A stretch of 64,000 nucleotides of DNA from Brevibacterium permense (GCF_013280495.1 NZ_JABSSX010000005.1:1-64000); one strand, 5' to 3'. Shown: positions 51,037-60,840, counted from the stretch's first letter. The notes: generated by a model from the letters alone, not told the origin. Made by a program: numbers and translations.

Positions 51037-52380
51037 ATGAAGAAGCTCGCCCTCGCCCCCGCGGTGGCCATCGCCATCACCGGCCTGGCCGCATCCCCAG
51101 TCATCGCTGCTCCCGAGGCCCCCGCCTCGGCCGACACTCAGCCCGCCAAGAGTGCCTCGGCGGAGTTCGCTAAAGCAAGCGTCGCCAAGGGCACCGGGGT
51201 AGCTCAAGGAGCCCTTGAAGACGTCAAGGCCAGCGTTTCGCCCCAGAAGGTCTCGCAGGAAGATCTCGCAAACCGGGAAAAGGGTGTCCAGGTCACCGTC
51301 ACCGGCCTCGAGGCAGGCGACAAGGTTTCTGACAACATCTCCTACAAGGAGGGTCAGTCCGACACCGCAGAAGGCGACACTCTGACCTACACCATCTACA
51401 ACACCACCGGGGATCCCAGCGCAATCGACCCCGATGAGGTCAACTTCACGGTCATCGTCGAACGCGATGGCGAAAAGCAGGAGATCCCGGCGAGCTTCAC
51501 CGTCACCGAAGGTGATTCCGACGAGCCCGAAGCTCCTGAGACCGACCCGAAGGTCTCGCTCAACGCCGACAAGTTCACGGAGAGCGAGTTTGCGGAGAAC
51601 GGTGTCAAGGTCACCGGTGAAGGATTCGCTCCGGATACCGCAATCAACGTCGTCGGCGGAAACGCACAGTCGCCCTTCGCCACTAAGGAAGTCACGACTG
51701 ACGGCGAAGGAAAGTTCTCCACAACACTGAAGTTCGAAGGCGATGGCAACCTCCCCGCCGGCGACTACTCAGTCTGGGCGTTCGACCCCGAAGCCGAGAC
51801 CAGGTCCCCGGCTCAGGACTTCACCATCACCGAAGACGAGACCGAAGAACCCACCGCTCCGGCTGAAGAAGCCAAGCTGACCGTCTCCCCCGAGTCGATC
51901 ACGCTTGCTGACTTCGTCAAGAAAGAAAAGGGCGTCACCCTCGCCGTCGAGAACTGCGAACCCGGTGAAGATGTCCGCTTCCTCGTCAACCCCAAGGGCG
52001 AGTCGAGCGTCACCGCCTTCGACAAGCCCGTCCAAGCAGACGACGAAGGCAAGGCCAGCGTCAACGTCTTCGGCGAAGACGCTTCGCAAGCTTCGGCCTA
52101 CATCGGCGACTACGATGTGACCGTCACCTGCGGTGATGAGGAACTGACCGGTGACTTCTCGGTCGAGAAGGATGCCAACGCCGGTGGCGAAGACGATGAC
52201 GGCAACGGCGGAAACGACGACGGCGACAACGGAGATGCCGGCAACGGCGGCGACCTGCCCCGCACCGGTACCGAGCTGACCGGCCTCGTCGGCGGCGCGG
52301 GCCTCCTCCTCATCGGTGGAGTCGCAGTCGCTCTGACCATGCGTCGCAAGAAGACTGCTCAGGATCCTGCAGAGATCTGA
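51037..52380 (+). CDS. LPXTG-anchored surface protein 2
   Basis: The 447-residue product is a paralogue of the preceding protein without the lysine-rich stalk. It has a signal peptide (about residues 1-27, KKLALAPAVAIAITGLAASP), Ig-like domains and a final disulphide-type domain (GVTLAVENCEPGEDVRFLVN, closely matching GVTLAVENCEPGADVHFEVN in protein 1). A Gly/Asn/Asp spacer and the sortase signal LPRTG at residues 407-411 with hydrophobic tail and RRKK end complete it. It is preceded by its own AT-rich promoter, so it is not merely an operon member. Cell-wall anchoring is predicted. Function unknown. Confidence 0.88.
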   Translation: MKKLALAPAVAIAITGLAASPVIAAPEAPASADTQPAKSASAEFAKASVAKGTGVAQGALEDVKASVSPQKVSQEDLANREKGVQVTVTGLEAGDKVSDNISYKEGQSDTAEGDTLTYTIYNTTGDPSAIDPDEVNFTVIVERDGEKQEIPASFTVTEGDSDEPEAPETDPKVSLNADKFTESEFAENGVKVTGEGFAPDTAINVVGGNAQSPFATKEVTTDGEGKFSTTLKFEGDGNLPAGDYSVWAFDPEAETRSPAQDFTITEDETEEPTAPAEEAKLTVSPESITLADFVKKEKGVTLAVENCEPGEDVRFLVNPKGESSVTAFDKPVQADDEGKASVNVFGEDASQASAYIGDYDVTVTCGDEELTGDFSVEKDANAGGEDDDGNGGNDDGDNGDAGNGGDLPRTGTELTGLVGGAGLLLIGGVAVALTMRRKKTAQDPAEI

Positions 52381-52430
52381 TTGCGACTGGCTTGAGAGCG
52401 TGCCGGCTCGACTGAGCTGGGCGTGAGTCG

Positions 52431-52468
52431 AAGAAGGGCGCGAACCCACCCGGGTTCGCGCCCTTCTT
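52431..52468 (+). terminator. Terminator after surface protein 2 gene
   Basis: A perfect 17-bp stem AAGAAGGGCGCGAACCC (52431-52447) with 52452-52468, followed by ATC. Placed between converging genes. Confidence 0.8.
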
Positions 52469-52482
52469 ATCTGCGCCGCAGC

Positions 52483-52518
52483 GAAGCAGATGAAGCAGAT
52501 GAAGCAGATGAAGCAGAA
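52483..52518. repeat. 9-bp tandem repeat (GAAGCAGAT)4
   Basis: Three perfect units and a fourth with one mismatch, at 52483-52491, 52492-52500, 52501-52509 and 52510-52518. It lies outside coding sequence, 7 bp from the stop of the DUF1206 gene. Copy number of such repeats often varies. Confidence 0.85.
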
Positions 52519-52524
52519 TACTGC

Positions 52525-53400
52525 TCAATCCATGCGGTCGTACCTCGAGCGCAGGGCGAGGAAGACTCCGTAGAGGACCAGGCCCAAGCCCACCGCCAAC
52601 AGCAGGTACGGCCCGAACGGCTGATCGCGCATGCCCTTGAGCGCACCGTCGATACCAGTGAACTCCTCCGGATCACCGGTCGCCGCAGACACCACGATGA
52701 GGGTGCCCACCGACAGCAGCGTCGCACCTTTGCCCAGATACCCGACAACACCGGTGAAACCGACGAGGAAGCGGGTGAACGCGCTGCGCGGCCGACGAAG
52801 CTTATCTTTCCACTTCCGGCGCAGACCATTGATACAGAACACGATGCCGATGATCGCAATCACGGCGCCGACAGCCATGAGGATATACAGTCCGCCCGGA
52901 GCCTTCGCCACGGTCATCGAGGCCTGAGAGCTCGCCTTGCCAGAGTCGGATCCTCCGCCAACGACGAACTGGGAGAAAGTCGCGGCCACCACCACATAGG
53001 CAATGGCAGAACCGACCATCGAGAAGAAGTCGATCCACTGCTTCCTCCCCTGCTTCTCCTGCGGGTCCCGAGTTCCGGCTCCGCGCAGCGAGGATGAGCC
53101 GAAGAACGCGTTGACCAAGCACCACAACGCCATCAGCGCACAGCCGAGGAAGCAGATGACGATCAGCACCATACCGAAGGGCTGTGAAGCGATCTGGCCG
53201 ACCGCTCCCGCCTGGTCGGCTTCGCCGCCGCCCTGCCCCAGCCCGATGGTCACAGCCGTCGCACCGAGGATCGCGTGGACCAACCCGTTGGCAATGAAAC
53301 CCGCACGCGCCACCCGCTCGAACCAGCGGCTGTCCGCGGCTTCCTGAGCCGCCGAATCAGCGCCATCGGCGACCTGACGAACCTTCTCGTTCTCGTTCAC
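52525..53400 (-). CDS. DUF1206-family membrane protein
   Basis: The 291-residue product has six membrane helices arranged as three two-helix units, each with a similar start: WFERVARAGFIANGLVHAIL, WIDFFSMVGSAIAYVVVAAT, and FLVGFTGVVGYLGKGATLLS. This threefold pattern is that of DUF1206. Glycine-rich loops such as GLGQGGGEAD and VVGGGSDSGKAS connect them. The family has no assigned function. GTG 53400 is the likeliest start but lacks a clear ribosome-binding site; TTG 53442 is possible. It converges on the second LPRTG gene and is not part of the heat-shock operon. Confidence 0.8.
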   Translation of the reverse strand: MNENEKVRQVADGADSAAQEAADSRWFERVARAGFIANGLVHAILGATAVTIGLGQGGGEADQAGAVGQIASQPFGMVLIVICFLGCALMALWCLVNAFFGSSSLRGAGTRDPQEKQGRKQWIDFFSMVGSAIAYVVVAATFSQFVVGGGSDSGKASSQASMTVAKAPGGLYILMAVGAVIAIIGIVFCINGLRRKWKDKLRRPRSAFTRFLVGFTGVVGYLGKGATLLSVGTLIVVSAATGDPEEFTGIDGALKGMRDQPFGPYLLLAVGLGLVLYGVFLALRSRYDRMD

Positions 53401-53471
53401 AGAGTCAGTGTCGCACAGCACCTGTACTTTTACATGCCGCAATGAACTGGATTCGTCGAGTAACGCGAAAA

Positions 53472-53509
53472 GGCGGAGTGCGAACCGAAAGTTCGGTTCG
53501 CACTCCGCC
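53472..53509 (-). terminator. Terminator of the dnaK operon
   Basis: A 16-bp perfect stem (53472-53487 with 53494-53509, GGCGGAGTGCGAACCG) is followed on the minus strand by TTTTCG. It lies 41 bp beyond the hspR stop. Confidence 0.85.
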
Positions 53510-53549
53510 TCGGCGCTGTTCTCAGCGTCCCAGCCAGTCCCCGTCAGGC

Positions 53550-53990
53550 TCAGCCGCGTCGGTATCGGTTGTACAGCACCAAGGCTCCCGGTTCAGGACG
53601 ACCCTGTGGGCGTCGTCCCCTCGAGATCGAGACGACGTCTCCGCCCACGGTGCCGGCTGCGAAGACGCGCGCATCGCGTTCCTGCGCCGACCGGCGTGCC
53701 CGAACCTCGTCCTCGAGCTCCTCGTTGCGGCTCTTGAGCGCATCGACCTGATTCTGCAGGTCGATGATCTTCTTGATCCCGACGAGGTTGACTCCCTCGT
53801 CCTGCGACAGCTGCTGGATCAGTCGCAGCTTGGCGATGTCCCTTCCGGAATAACGCCGGCCCCGGCTCGCAGTGCGATCCGGAGTGACGAGACCCAGTCG
53901 GTCATACTGCCGCAGCGTCTGCGGGTGCATGCCCGCCAGATCCGCGGCCACCGAGATGACATACACCGCCGCACTCGATGAAATGTGCAT
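53550..53990 (-). CDS. hspR: HspR, MerR-type heat-shock repressor
   Basis: The 146-residue product has a MerR-like winged helix (about residues 9-75: YVISVAADLAGMHPQTLRQY, DRLGLVTPDRTASRGRRYSG, DIAKLRLIQQLSQDEGVNLV). The helix NQVDALKSRNEELEDEVRAR serves dimerisation. HspR binds HAIR operators and represses dnaK, clpB and related genes, with DnaK as co-repressor. It is the last gene of the dnaK-grpE-dnaJ-hspR operon, the standard actinobacterial order, so it is autoregulated. The HAIR-like sites upstream of dnaK are listed separately. Confidence 0.95.
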   Translation of the reverse strand: MHISSSAAVYVISVAADLAGMHPQTLRQYDRLGLVTPDRTASRGRRYSGRDIAKLRLIQQLSQDEGVNLVGIKKIIDLQNQVDALKSRNEELEDEVRARRSAQERDARVFAAGTVGGDVVSISRGRRPQGRPEPGALVLYNRYRRG

Positions 53991-54004
53991 TGTGATTAAC
54001 CACC

Positions 54005-55018
54005 TCAGCTGGCCTTGGCTTTGTCCAGCAAACCGGCGCGTGGATCCTCACCTTCGGTGGCGGCCTTGAAGGACTCGACCGCTTGTTTGGCTTCCTTGGA
54101 CAGATTCTTCGGCACCACGATCTGGACTGTCGCCAGCAGATCGCCGGTGCCTTTCTTCGTCTTCACACCTTTGCCCCGCACGCGCAAGGTCCGTCCCGAG
54201 GGTGTCCCCGGTGCGACCTTGACCTTGACGGGCGTTCCGCCCAGGGTCGGCACCTTGACCTCGGCGCCGAGGGCCGCCTCGTCGAAGCTGATCGGCAGCT
54301 CAATCCGCAGGTTGTCACCATCGCGGGTGAAGACCGGGTGCGGGCGTACGTGCACGGTGAGGATGACGTCACCGGGCTCGCCGCCGTTGGGGCTGGCCTT
54401 GCCCTTGCCGGCCAGGCGGATCTTCTGCCCGTCCTTGACCCCGATCGGTGTCCGCACGGTCAGCGGCTTCCCACCCGGCATGTTCAGCTTCACCGAGGCA
54501 CCGTTGATCGCTTCGGTGAACGACAGCGTCGTACTCGACTTGATGTCGCCGCCCTTGACCGGAGGCTGGTAGCCGCCGTAACCGCCACCGCCGAAACCTC
54601 CGCCGAATCCGCCGAGCAGATCCGCCAGGTCCGGGGGAACGTCTCCCCCACCGGTGTAGGTCGTGCGGGTCCTGGTGCGTCCGCCGCCTCCGAAGAGGTC
54701 GGAGAACACATCGTCGAATCCGCCGCCGGCAGCCCCGCCCGGTCCACCGGAACCGGCGCTGAACCTGGCACCGCCGCCCATGGCGCGGACCTGATCGTAC
54801 TGGGCCCGGGATTCCTTGTCGGAGAGCACCTGGTGGGCCTGGCCGATCTCCTTGAACTTCTCTTCGGCCTTCTCATCACCGGGGTTGGCGTCCGGGTGAT
54901 ACTTGCGCGCGAGCTTGCGATAAGCCTTCTTGATCTCAGCGTCGGAAGCATCCTTGGAGACGCCGAGGGTTTTGTAGAAGTCCTTATCGAACCAATCATT
55001 CTGAGGTCCGGTATTCAC
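54005..55018 (-). CDS. dnaJ: DnaJ co-chaperone lacking zinc fingers
   Basis: The 337-residue product starts with the J-domain (about residues 13-78) containing HPD at 41-43 ([20 protein letters not shown]), followed by a G/F-rich linker (about 85-145, [16 protein letters not shown]). The central CxxCxGxG zinc motifs of canonical DnaJ are absent. Two beta-sandwich substrate-binding domains complete it ([40 protein letters not shown]). This is the DnaJ1-like (type II) form found in actinobacterial dnaK operons. It stimulates DnaK ATPase. GTG 55018 follows AGGAGG. A 181-bp gap separates it from grpE, longer than usual. Confidence 0.93.
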   Translation of the reverse strand: MNTGPQNDWFDKDFYKTLGVSKDASDAEIKKAYRKLARKYHPDANPGDEKAEEKFKEIGQAHQVLSDKESRAQYDQVRAMGGGARFSAGSGGPGGAAGGGFDDVFSDLFGGGGRTRTRTTYTGGGDVPPDLADLLGGFGGGFGGGGYGGYQPPVKGGDIKSSTTLSFTEAINGASVKLNMPGGKPLTVRTPIGVKDGQKIRLAGKGKASPNGGEPGDVILTVHVRPHPVFTRDGDNLRIELPISFDEAALGAEVKVPTLGGTPVKVKVAPGTPSGRTLRVRGKGVKTKKGTGDLLATVQIVVPKNLSKEAKQAVESFKAATEGEDPRAGLLDKAKAS

Positions 55019-55199
55019 CTGGCACCTCCTTTCCTTCCAATCAATCCTGTCATCACGGTATTCACTTGTCCTCTCACAATCCGCATCCCCGGGGCACTGC
55101 CCCGAAGATCCGGACCGCCGCCGAGGCGGTTCCCCGGCCCCGTACGTCGGTGAACCGGCGTAAGGGGCGGGCGGCCGCCTCGGCGATCATGGTCGTCGC

Positions 55200-55874
55200 T
55201 CAGTCCTCCGGCTGCTGGACACCGACACGGGCGGCGCGGATGATGCGCTCCCCGATCCGGTAGCCCGGCTGCATGACCAGGAAGAGCGTCGGATTCTCGA
55301 CCTCATCCGAAGGCTGCTGCATGAGCGCCTCGTGGATGTTCGGGTCGAACTCGTCGCCGACCTCTCCGTACTGTTCGACGCCGATCTTGTTCAGCGATTC
55401 GACGAGCTTGTTCACGTGGGTCTCGAAAGGCCCGCTGACATCGCCGTTGTCGCGAGCGAGCTTGACCTCGTCGAGCACGGGGATCAGGGCCTCGACGACC
55501 TTGATCGTGCCGCCGAGCGCCGCACGCTCACGTTCGCGGTCGGCGCGCATCCGATACGCCGCATATTCGGCGTTGATGCGCTTGAGGTCGGCCAGGTACC
55601 CCGCTGCCTCCGAGCCCGGTTCGGGCTCGGCTTCCGGCTCGATGTCCTCGAGACCCGAGGCATCGGACGGGATGTCCGCCCCGAGGTCGCTGGCATCGGC
55701 CGCGGCAGCCTGTTCGGCATTCGCGTCCGCGCTCGGCTCCTCGCCGGCCCCGGCCGAGGCCGACTGGGCGTCGGCCTCGGGACGGACCTCACCGCTGTTC
55801 GGATCGACCCGGCGCTTGTCGCTGAAGGTGAAGCCTGGCTCCTCGGACGACTTGTCGTTGCCCTCGGCAGTCAT
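55200..55874 (-). CDS. grpE: GrpE nucleotide-exchange factor
   Basis: The 224-residue product has a long, low-complexity, acidic N-terminus (about residues 20-85, with SADANAEQAAAADASD), then the coiled coil (YLADLKRINAEYAAYRMRAD) and the beta-domain (EQYGEVGDEFDPNIHEALMQ, MQPGYRIGERIIRAARVGVQ) typical of GrpE. It releases ADP from DnaK. The start codon overlaps the dnaK stop (TAATG), so the genes are translationally coupled. The acidic extension is longer than in E. coli GrpE. Confidence 0.95.
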   Translation of the reverse strand: MTAEGNDKSSEEPGFTFSDKRRVDPNSGEVRPEADAQSASAGAGEEPSADANAEQAAAADASDLGADIPSDASGLEDIEPEAEPEPGSEAAGYLADLKRINAEYAAYRMRADRERERAALGGTIKVVEALIPVLDEVKLARDNGDVSGPFETHVNKLVESLNKIGVEQYGEVGDEFDPNIHEALMQQPSDEVENPTLFLVMQPGYRIGERIIRAARVGVQQPED

Positions 55875-57736
55875 TACTTCTTCTCCTCATCGTCATCGTC
55901 GACAACTTCGGCGTCGACGACATCGTCGTCTGCGCCTGCATCGGCGGCACCTTCACCGGCAGCTTCGGCGCCTTCGGCACCGCCCTGCTGGCTGTAGATG
56001 GCTTCGCCGATCTTCTGCTGGTTCTCCACGAGTTTGTCGTAGGCGCTCTTCACGGCGTCGTCGTCTTCACCCTTGAGGGCTTCCTTGACGGCGTCGACAT
56101 CGCCCTGCATCTCGGTCTTGAGCTCTTCCGGCAGCTTGTCGGCATTGTCGGTCAGCAGCTTCTCGGTCTGGTAGGCGAGATTCTCCGCATTGTTGCGGAC
56201 GTCGGCAGCCTCACGGCGCTTCTTGTCCTCTTCTGCGTGCTCCTCGGCCTCACGGACCATGCGGTCGATGTCTTCCTTCGGCAGCGCGGAACCGCCGGTG
56301 ATCGTCATCGACTGCTCGGTGCCGGTGCCCTTGTCGGTGGCAGACACGTGGACGATGCCGTTGGCGTCGATGTCGAAGGCGACCTCGATCTGCGGCACAC
56401 CGCGCGGAGCCGGAGCGATACCGGTCAGCTCGAAAGTGCCGAGGTTCTTGTTGTCGCGAGTGAACTCCCGCTCACCCTGGAAGACCTGGATCGACACGGA
56501 GGGCTGGTTGTCCTCTGCGGTGGTGAAGGTCTCCGAACGCTTGGTCGGGATCGGGGTGTTGCGCTCGATGAGCTTCGTCATCACGCCGCCCTTGGTCTCG
56601 AGTCCAAGCGAGAGCGGGGTGACGTCGATGAGCAGAACGTCCTTGCGCTCACCCACGAGGACACCGGCCTGCACGGCGGCGCCGATCGCGACGACCTCAT
56701 CGGGGTTGACACCCTTGTTGGGTTCCTTGCCTCCGGTGAGTTCGGTGACGACCCGGGTCACGCTGGGCATGCGGGTCGATCCGCCGACGAGGACGACGTG
56801 GTCGATGTCCTTAACGGATACGCCGGCATCCTTCATCACAGCGTGGAACGGAGCCTTGGTGCGCTCGAGGAGATCCTTGGTCAGGTCCTCGAACTTCGCC
56901 CGGGTGAGGGTCTCATCCAGGTGGATGGGTCCGTTCTCACTCATCGACAGGTACTGCAGCGAGATGTTCGTGCTGGTAGCCGAGGACAGTTCCTTCTTGG
57001 CCTGCTCAGCGGCTTCCTTGAGGCGCTGCAGAGCGGTGGCGTCCTTGGTCAGGTCGACACCGTAGTTGTTCTTGATCTGCTCAACCAGCCAGTCGACGAT
57101 CCGCTGATCCCAGTCGTCACCGCCGAGGCGGTTGTCACCTGAGGTCGCACGGACCTGAATGGTGGAGAAGTCGTCTTCGTCCTTGCCGACTTCGAGCAGC
57201 GAGACGTCGAACGTTCCGCCACCGAGGTCGAAGACGAGGATGAGTTCGTCTTCCTTGCCACGCTCGAGGCCGTAGGCCAGAGCGGCAGCGGTGGGCTCGT
57301 TGATGATGCGCGAGACGTTGAGTCCGGCGATCTCACCAGCGTCCTTCGTGGCCTGTCGCTCGGCGTCGTTGAAGTAGGCAGGGACGGTGATCACCGCGTC
57401 GGTGACCTTCTCCTGCAGGTACTCCTCGGCGTCGTGCTTGAGCTTCTGGAGGATGCGGGCCGAGATCTCGGGAGCCGTCATCTTCTTGCCGCCGATTTCG
57501 GTGGACCAGTCGGTGCCCATGTGGCGCTTAACCGATGCGACGGTGTTCTTGACGTTCGTGACGGCCTGGCGCTTGGCGATCTCGCCGACGAGCCAGTCGC
57601 CGTTCTTGTTGACTGCGACGACGGACGGGGTCGTGCGACCGCCTTCGGCGTTCGCGATGACCTTCGGCTCGCCGCCTTCGAGGACTGCAACGACGGAGTT
57701 CGTGGTTCCGAGGTCGATTCCAACTGCACGTGCCAT
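55874..57736 (-). CDS. dnaK: Chaperone DnaK (Hsp70)
   Basis: The 620-residue product is a complete Hsp70. Landmarks are [20 protein letters not shown] (residues about 5-24), the phosphate loop [39 protein letters not shown], and a C-terminal lid. It ends in a low-complexity acidic tail ([20 protein letters not shown]). DnaK folds and protects unfolded proteins with GrpE and DnaJ, and in actinobacteria it is the HspR co-repressor. It is the first gene of the operon and is preceded by HAIR-like operators. Confidence 0.98.
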   Translation of the reverse strand: MARAVGIDLGTTNSVVAVLEGGEPKVIANAEGGRTTPSVVAVNKNGDWLVGEIAKRQAVTNVKNTVASVKRHMGTDWSTEIGGKKMTAPEISARILQKLKHDAEEYLQEKVTDAVITVPAYFNDAERQATKDAGEIAGLNVSRIINEPTAAALAYGLERGKEDELILVFDLGGGTFDVSLLEVGKDEDDFSTIQVRATSGDNRLGGDDWDQRIVDWLVEQIKNNYGVDLTKDATALQRLKEAAEQAKKELSSATSTNISLQYLSMSENGPIHLDETLTRAKFEDLTKDLLERTKAPFHAVMKDAGVSVKDIDHVVLVGGSTRMPSVTRVVTELTGGKEPNKGVNPDEVVAIGAAVQAGVLVGERKDVLLIDVTPLSLGLETKGGVMTKLIERNTPIPTKRSETFTTAEDNQPSVSIQVFQGEREFTRDNKNLGTFELTGIAPAPRGVPQIEVAFDIDANGIVHVSATDKGTGTEQSMTITGGSALPKEDIDRMVREAEEHAEEDKKRREAADVRNNAENLAYQTEKLLTDNADKLPEELKTEMQGDVDAVKEALKGEDDDAVKSAYDKLVENQQKIGEAIYSQQGGAEGAEAAGEGAADAGADDDVVDAEVVDDDDEEKK

Positions 57737-57754
57737 AGTTTTCTCTCCTTAGTT

Positions 57755-57912
57755 CGTGAGTTCCTTCGACTCGAATGTGTGCGATCGGGCGGCTCCGGCC
57801 CTTGGGTCAGAACCACTCGACCGCACACATTGAGCCAACTGGACTCAAGTATTCTCTCCGAGGTTCCGACGGTCAAGTCGACCTCATCAAAGTTGCGTAC
57901 ACCAGACTCAAC
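57755..57912 (-). promoter_or_regulatory. Four HAIR-like HspR operators upstream of dnaK
   Basis: The HAIR consensus is CTTGAGT-N7-ACTCAAG. The best site is at 57829-57849 (aTTGAGc, caactgg, ACTCAAG, 12 of 14). Others are 57801-57821 (CTTGgGT, cagaacc, ACTCgAc), 57755-57775 (CgTGAGT, tccttcg, ACTCgAa) and 57892-57912 (gTTGcGT, acaccag, ACTCAAc). All have exactly 7-bp spacers. The arrangement would allow several HspR dimers, as in other actinobacterial dnaK promoters. The two weaker outer sites could be coincidental. Confidence 0.7.
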
Positions 57913-58319
57913 TTTGCTGAGGATGGTTTTATTCCGGCGGGAGAGAATTTCTTTTCAGACGACTGTTGTAGGTTCTCGTTTAAGTTGTCACTTTCTCACT
58001 TTGGATCCCGACTCTGGTACCAAGGAACAGCATGGACCGTCGTTGAGCTTAATGGTTTTGCGGTGATACTGCGTTCGGCGGATCAGTTCAAAAGGGCCCG
58101 TGCTCCGGCGCCAGCTGCCGCGGACACCGGCGACGAAAGCAGAATGGATGAAAGCCGCTCCGAGTTGATCAAACCCTACAGGCAATACATCTACGTATGA
58201 TTGGCGCGATCACCGTGGCGTGCTCCCGAGGCTTTCGAGCCTGCGGCGCCGCTCACGTTCAGTTCGGTTGTAACATTGCTGAGATTCCGTACGCAGGCAC
58301 CCACCGCTAACCTTGCATT
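57913..58319. other. AT-richer intergenic region without recognised gene
   Basis: The 407 bases between the dnaK operator region and glsA are noticeably richer in A and T than neighbouring genes (for example TTTTATTCCGG and TTCTTTTCAGACGACTG). Open frames of up to about 140 codons cross it, but their residues show no domain, signal peptide or plausible ribosome-binding site. The glsA promoter must lie here; TAACCT at 58308 is a possible -10 box placing the start of transcription very near the ATG. Confidence 0.35.
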
Positions 58320-59348
58320 ATGTCGAATCATCCTAGGAATCCAGTACCGTTCCCGTACGAACGCGATCGCGTCGCGGTGGAGCCGAGCCTCGTTTCAACT
58401 GGAGACCTCCCTGCGCCGGCAATCGTCGAGAAGATGATGGAGAAGACCCACTCGATGTACGCAGGCCTCGAGGAGGGAAACGTTGCAAGTTACATTCCGA
58501 AGCTCGCAGAGGCAGACCCTCGATGGTTCGGCCTCACTTTGGCGTCAACAAATGGCAGCACCTTCAGCGCCGGTGATTCGAGACAAGAGTTCTCCATCCA
58601 GTCGATCTCAAAGGCGTTCGTCTATGCGCTCGTGTGCGACTCAGTCGGCCACGATGAGGTCCGTGAGCGGATCGGTGTAAATAACACGGGTCTGCCATTC
58701 AACTCCGTCATGGCGATCGAGCTGAATGCGGGACATACCATGAACCCTATGGTCAATGCCGGGGCTTTGGCGACGACGTCGCTCGTGCCGGGGGAATCAT
58801 GGGACCAGAAGTGGGAATTCATCCATGCGGGACTGTCCGCCTTCGCTGGGCGTGACCTGGTACTTGATGACGATGTGTATCAGTCGGAAATGGAGACGAA
58901 TCTGCGCAACCTGAGCATCGCTCGACTGTTGCAGAGCTACGGCCACATCGCCGTGGACCCAGCCTGTGTCACTGAGCTGTACACACGTCAGTGCTCACTT
59001 CGCGTAACGACCGAAGATCTTGCGATCATGGGAGCTACGCTGGCGAACGGTGGCGCCCATCCGGTGACCGGAGCATCAGTAGTCAGTCCCGCTGTCAGCC
59101 AAGACGTCCTCTCGGTGATGGCAACCACCGGAATGTACGAAGCGAGTGGGGACTGGCTCTACGAGATCGGCATGCCAGGAAAGAGCGGAGTCGCCGGCGG
59201 CGTCGTCACAGTCGCACCGGGCAAAGGAAGCCTTGCCATATTCTCTCCGCCCCTCGACGCGGCCGGGAACAGTGTGCGCGGAATACACGCGACTGCCCAT
59301 CTCTCCCGAAAGCTTGGTCTCAACCTCTTTTCCTCGACACCGCGATAG
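58320..59348 (+). CDS. glsA: Glutaminase A
   Basis: The enzyme hydrolyses glutamine to glutamate and ammonia. The 342-residue product is a typical serine-dependent bacterial glutaminase of the beta-lactamase fold. The S-x-x-K catalytic pair is S95-x-x-K98 in FSIQSISKAFVYAL, preceded by ASYIPKLAEADPRWFGL. NAGHTMNPMVNAGALATTSL (N-P-M-x-N-A-G-A) and GMPGKSGVAGGVVTVAPGKG complete the set. The length is typical of bacterial and non-STAS forms. ATG 58320 has no clear Shine-Dalgarno, so leaderless translation is possible. It is convergent with a UvrA-like pseudogene. Confidence 0.93.
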   Translation: MSNHPRNPVPFPYERDRVAVEPSLVSTGDLPAPAIVEKMMEKTHSMYAGLEEGNVASYIPKLAEADPRWFGLTLASTNGSTFSAGDSRQEFSIQSISKAFVYALVCDSVGHDEVRERIGVNNTGLPFNSVMAIELNAGHTMNPMVNAGALATTSLVPGESWDQKWEFIHAGLSAFAGRDLVLDDDVYQSEMETNLRNLSIARLLQSYGHIAVDPACVTELYTRQCSLRVTTEDLAIMGATLANGGAHPVTGASVVSPAVSQDVLSVMATTGMYEASGDWLYEIGMPGKSGVAGGVVTVAPGKGSLAIFSPPLDAAGNSVRGIHATAHLSRKLGLNLFSSTPR

Positions 59349-59529
59349 CGAGGCTGAACAAGGAGAGCCAGCGACGCCTTTGTCATCAGCGAACTCTCAA
59401 GGCTGCTGACCAGGGCGCAGCGGACAGGATGCATGTACGAGGTGGTGTTAAAAGACATGACTACACGAGCACGAACATTCAGGAAACGATAGTTTCCGCT
59501 GCGGAAACGGCGGCGGCACCGTGCCGAAG

Positions 59530-60840
59530 CGCTCTGAGACGATGTAGAGACCTCTGCCGGAGTGCCGGTCGCAACGACTTGTCCACCGTTGCCCCCGGCA
59601 CCCGGGCCGAGATCGATGACGTGATCAGCCTCGGCGATCACGCGCATGTCGAGCTCGACCATGACAACTGTGTTCCCAGCGTCGCCGAGTGTTTGCATGC
59701 GAGTGACGAGCCTGTCCGCATCAGCGCAGTGCAATCCTGAGGTGGGCTTATCGAGGACGTAGAGCGTGTCGCCGCGTAGGGCCCGCTGGAGCTCGCTGGC
59801 AAACTTGACCCGCTGGGCCTTACCGCCGGAGAGCTCAGTTGCCGGTTGGCCGAGACGCAAGTAGCCGAGTCCGACGTCGATGAGAGCGGTGAGTGAGCGC
59901 ATGATGTCGAATTCTCCCTCGAAGAACGCGTGTGCTTCCTCGACGCTCATAGCGAGGATTTCTGCGATGTTGCGTCCGTGCCAGAGGATCTCGAGAGTGC
60001 TCGCCTGGTAACGGGCGCCATGGCAGTCCGGGCACTCTGTATATACGGACGGGAGGAAGACCATGGCTGATCCCTCTCCCTCGCAGGTCGGGCACCGGCC
60101 GTTGGCAACGTTGAATGAGAATCGGCCTGGTTTGTAGCCGCGTGCAAGAGCTTCCGGGGTTTCGGCGAATCGGCGCCGTATATGTTCGAACAGGCCAGTG
60201 TAAGTTGCGACATTCGACCGGGGCGTGCGTCCGATGGGTTTTTGGTCGATGCTCACGACCCGGCGGACTCCGGTGAGGCCTCCTGCGACGGAACCCTGCA
60301 ACTCCTCGGGCTCGTCGGAGAACAGCATTTCATCACCGTCGGGCATTGGCTCATCCGCTTGATTGGGGCGCCCGAGGTGCTCACCGACCAAGGTTGGGAG
60401 AACCTGGCTGACGAGGCTGGATTCACCTGACCCCGATACTCCGGTCACAGCTGTGAACGCTCGCAAGGGGATTATGGCAGAGACGTTCTGAAGGTTGTCG
60501 CGCGCAATATTTTCAAGTTGCAACCACTCATGTGACGTCCTTGGCTCACGCGGAGGGAGTCCACTGCCGCCGAGGAGGTAACCTCGCGTGGCGGATTCTT
60601 CGATTTCGGCCAAGCCATGGTCGGGCCGCTGTAGATGACCCGACCTCCTCGTTCACCGGCAGCGGGGCCGATGTCGACTAGCCAATCCGCATGCCGCATC
60701 ACGTCAACGGAATGCTCGACAATGTACAGGCTGTTTCCACGTTTTTCGAGGCCGTCGAGGATGGCTAACAGCGCGCTGACATCTTGCGGGTGGAGCCCGG
60801 CGGAGGGTTCGTCCATCACGTAAACGACGCCGAAGAGCGA
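59530..60840 (-). pseudogene. UvrA-like ABC ATPase, 5'-truncated and frameshifted
   Basis: The minus strand encodes the second half of a UvrA paralogue of the drug-resistance/UvrA2 type. Homology starts mid-protein at SLFGVVYVMDEPSAGLHPQD (60840), so the first ABC module is missing. The frame shifts around 60615-60660, after GGRVIYSGP, to continue as AEIEESATRGYLLGGSG. The second module follows with the zinc motif CPTCEGEG...CPDCHGARY, the signature ELSGGKAQRVKFASEL and FEGEFDIMRSLTALIDVG. Walker A reads GSGES where UvrA has GSGKS, and Walker B reads YVLDKPTSGLH where UvrA has DEPTxGLH. The coding frame then runs past the expected end into the antisense of glsA. All this indicates a pseudogene. 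Confidence 0.85.

Noticed and set aside
48618-52380. Sortase or pilus operon
   Set aside because: Both LPRTG proteins lack pilin motifs and no sortase gene is adjacent; general housekeeping sortase is more likely.
5004-57130. CGCCGAGGCGG as a strand-biased chromosome-segregation signal
   Set aside because: Both orientations are mixed along the window with no visible skew, so a KOPS-like polarised signal is not supported here.
57775-58200. A roughly 140-codon frame between dnaK and glsA
   Set aside because: It overlaps the HAIR sites, has no ribosome-binding site or domain, and its composition does not follow the coding pattern of neighbours.
59159-59530. Extra C-terminal domain on the UvrA-like protein
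   Set aside because: These codons are the antisense of glsA; the frame merely runs on after loss of the proper stop.
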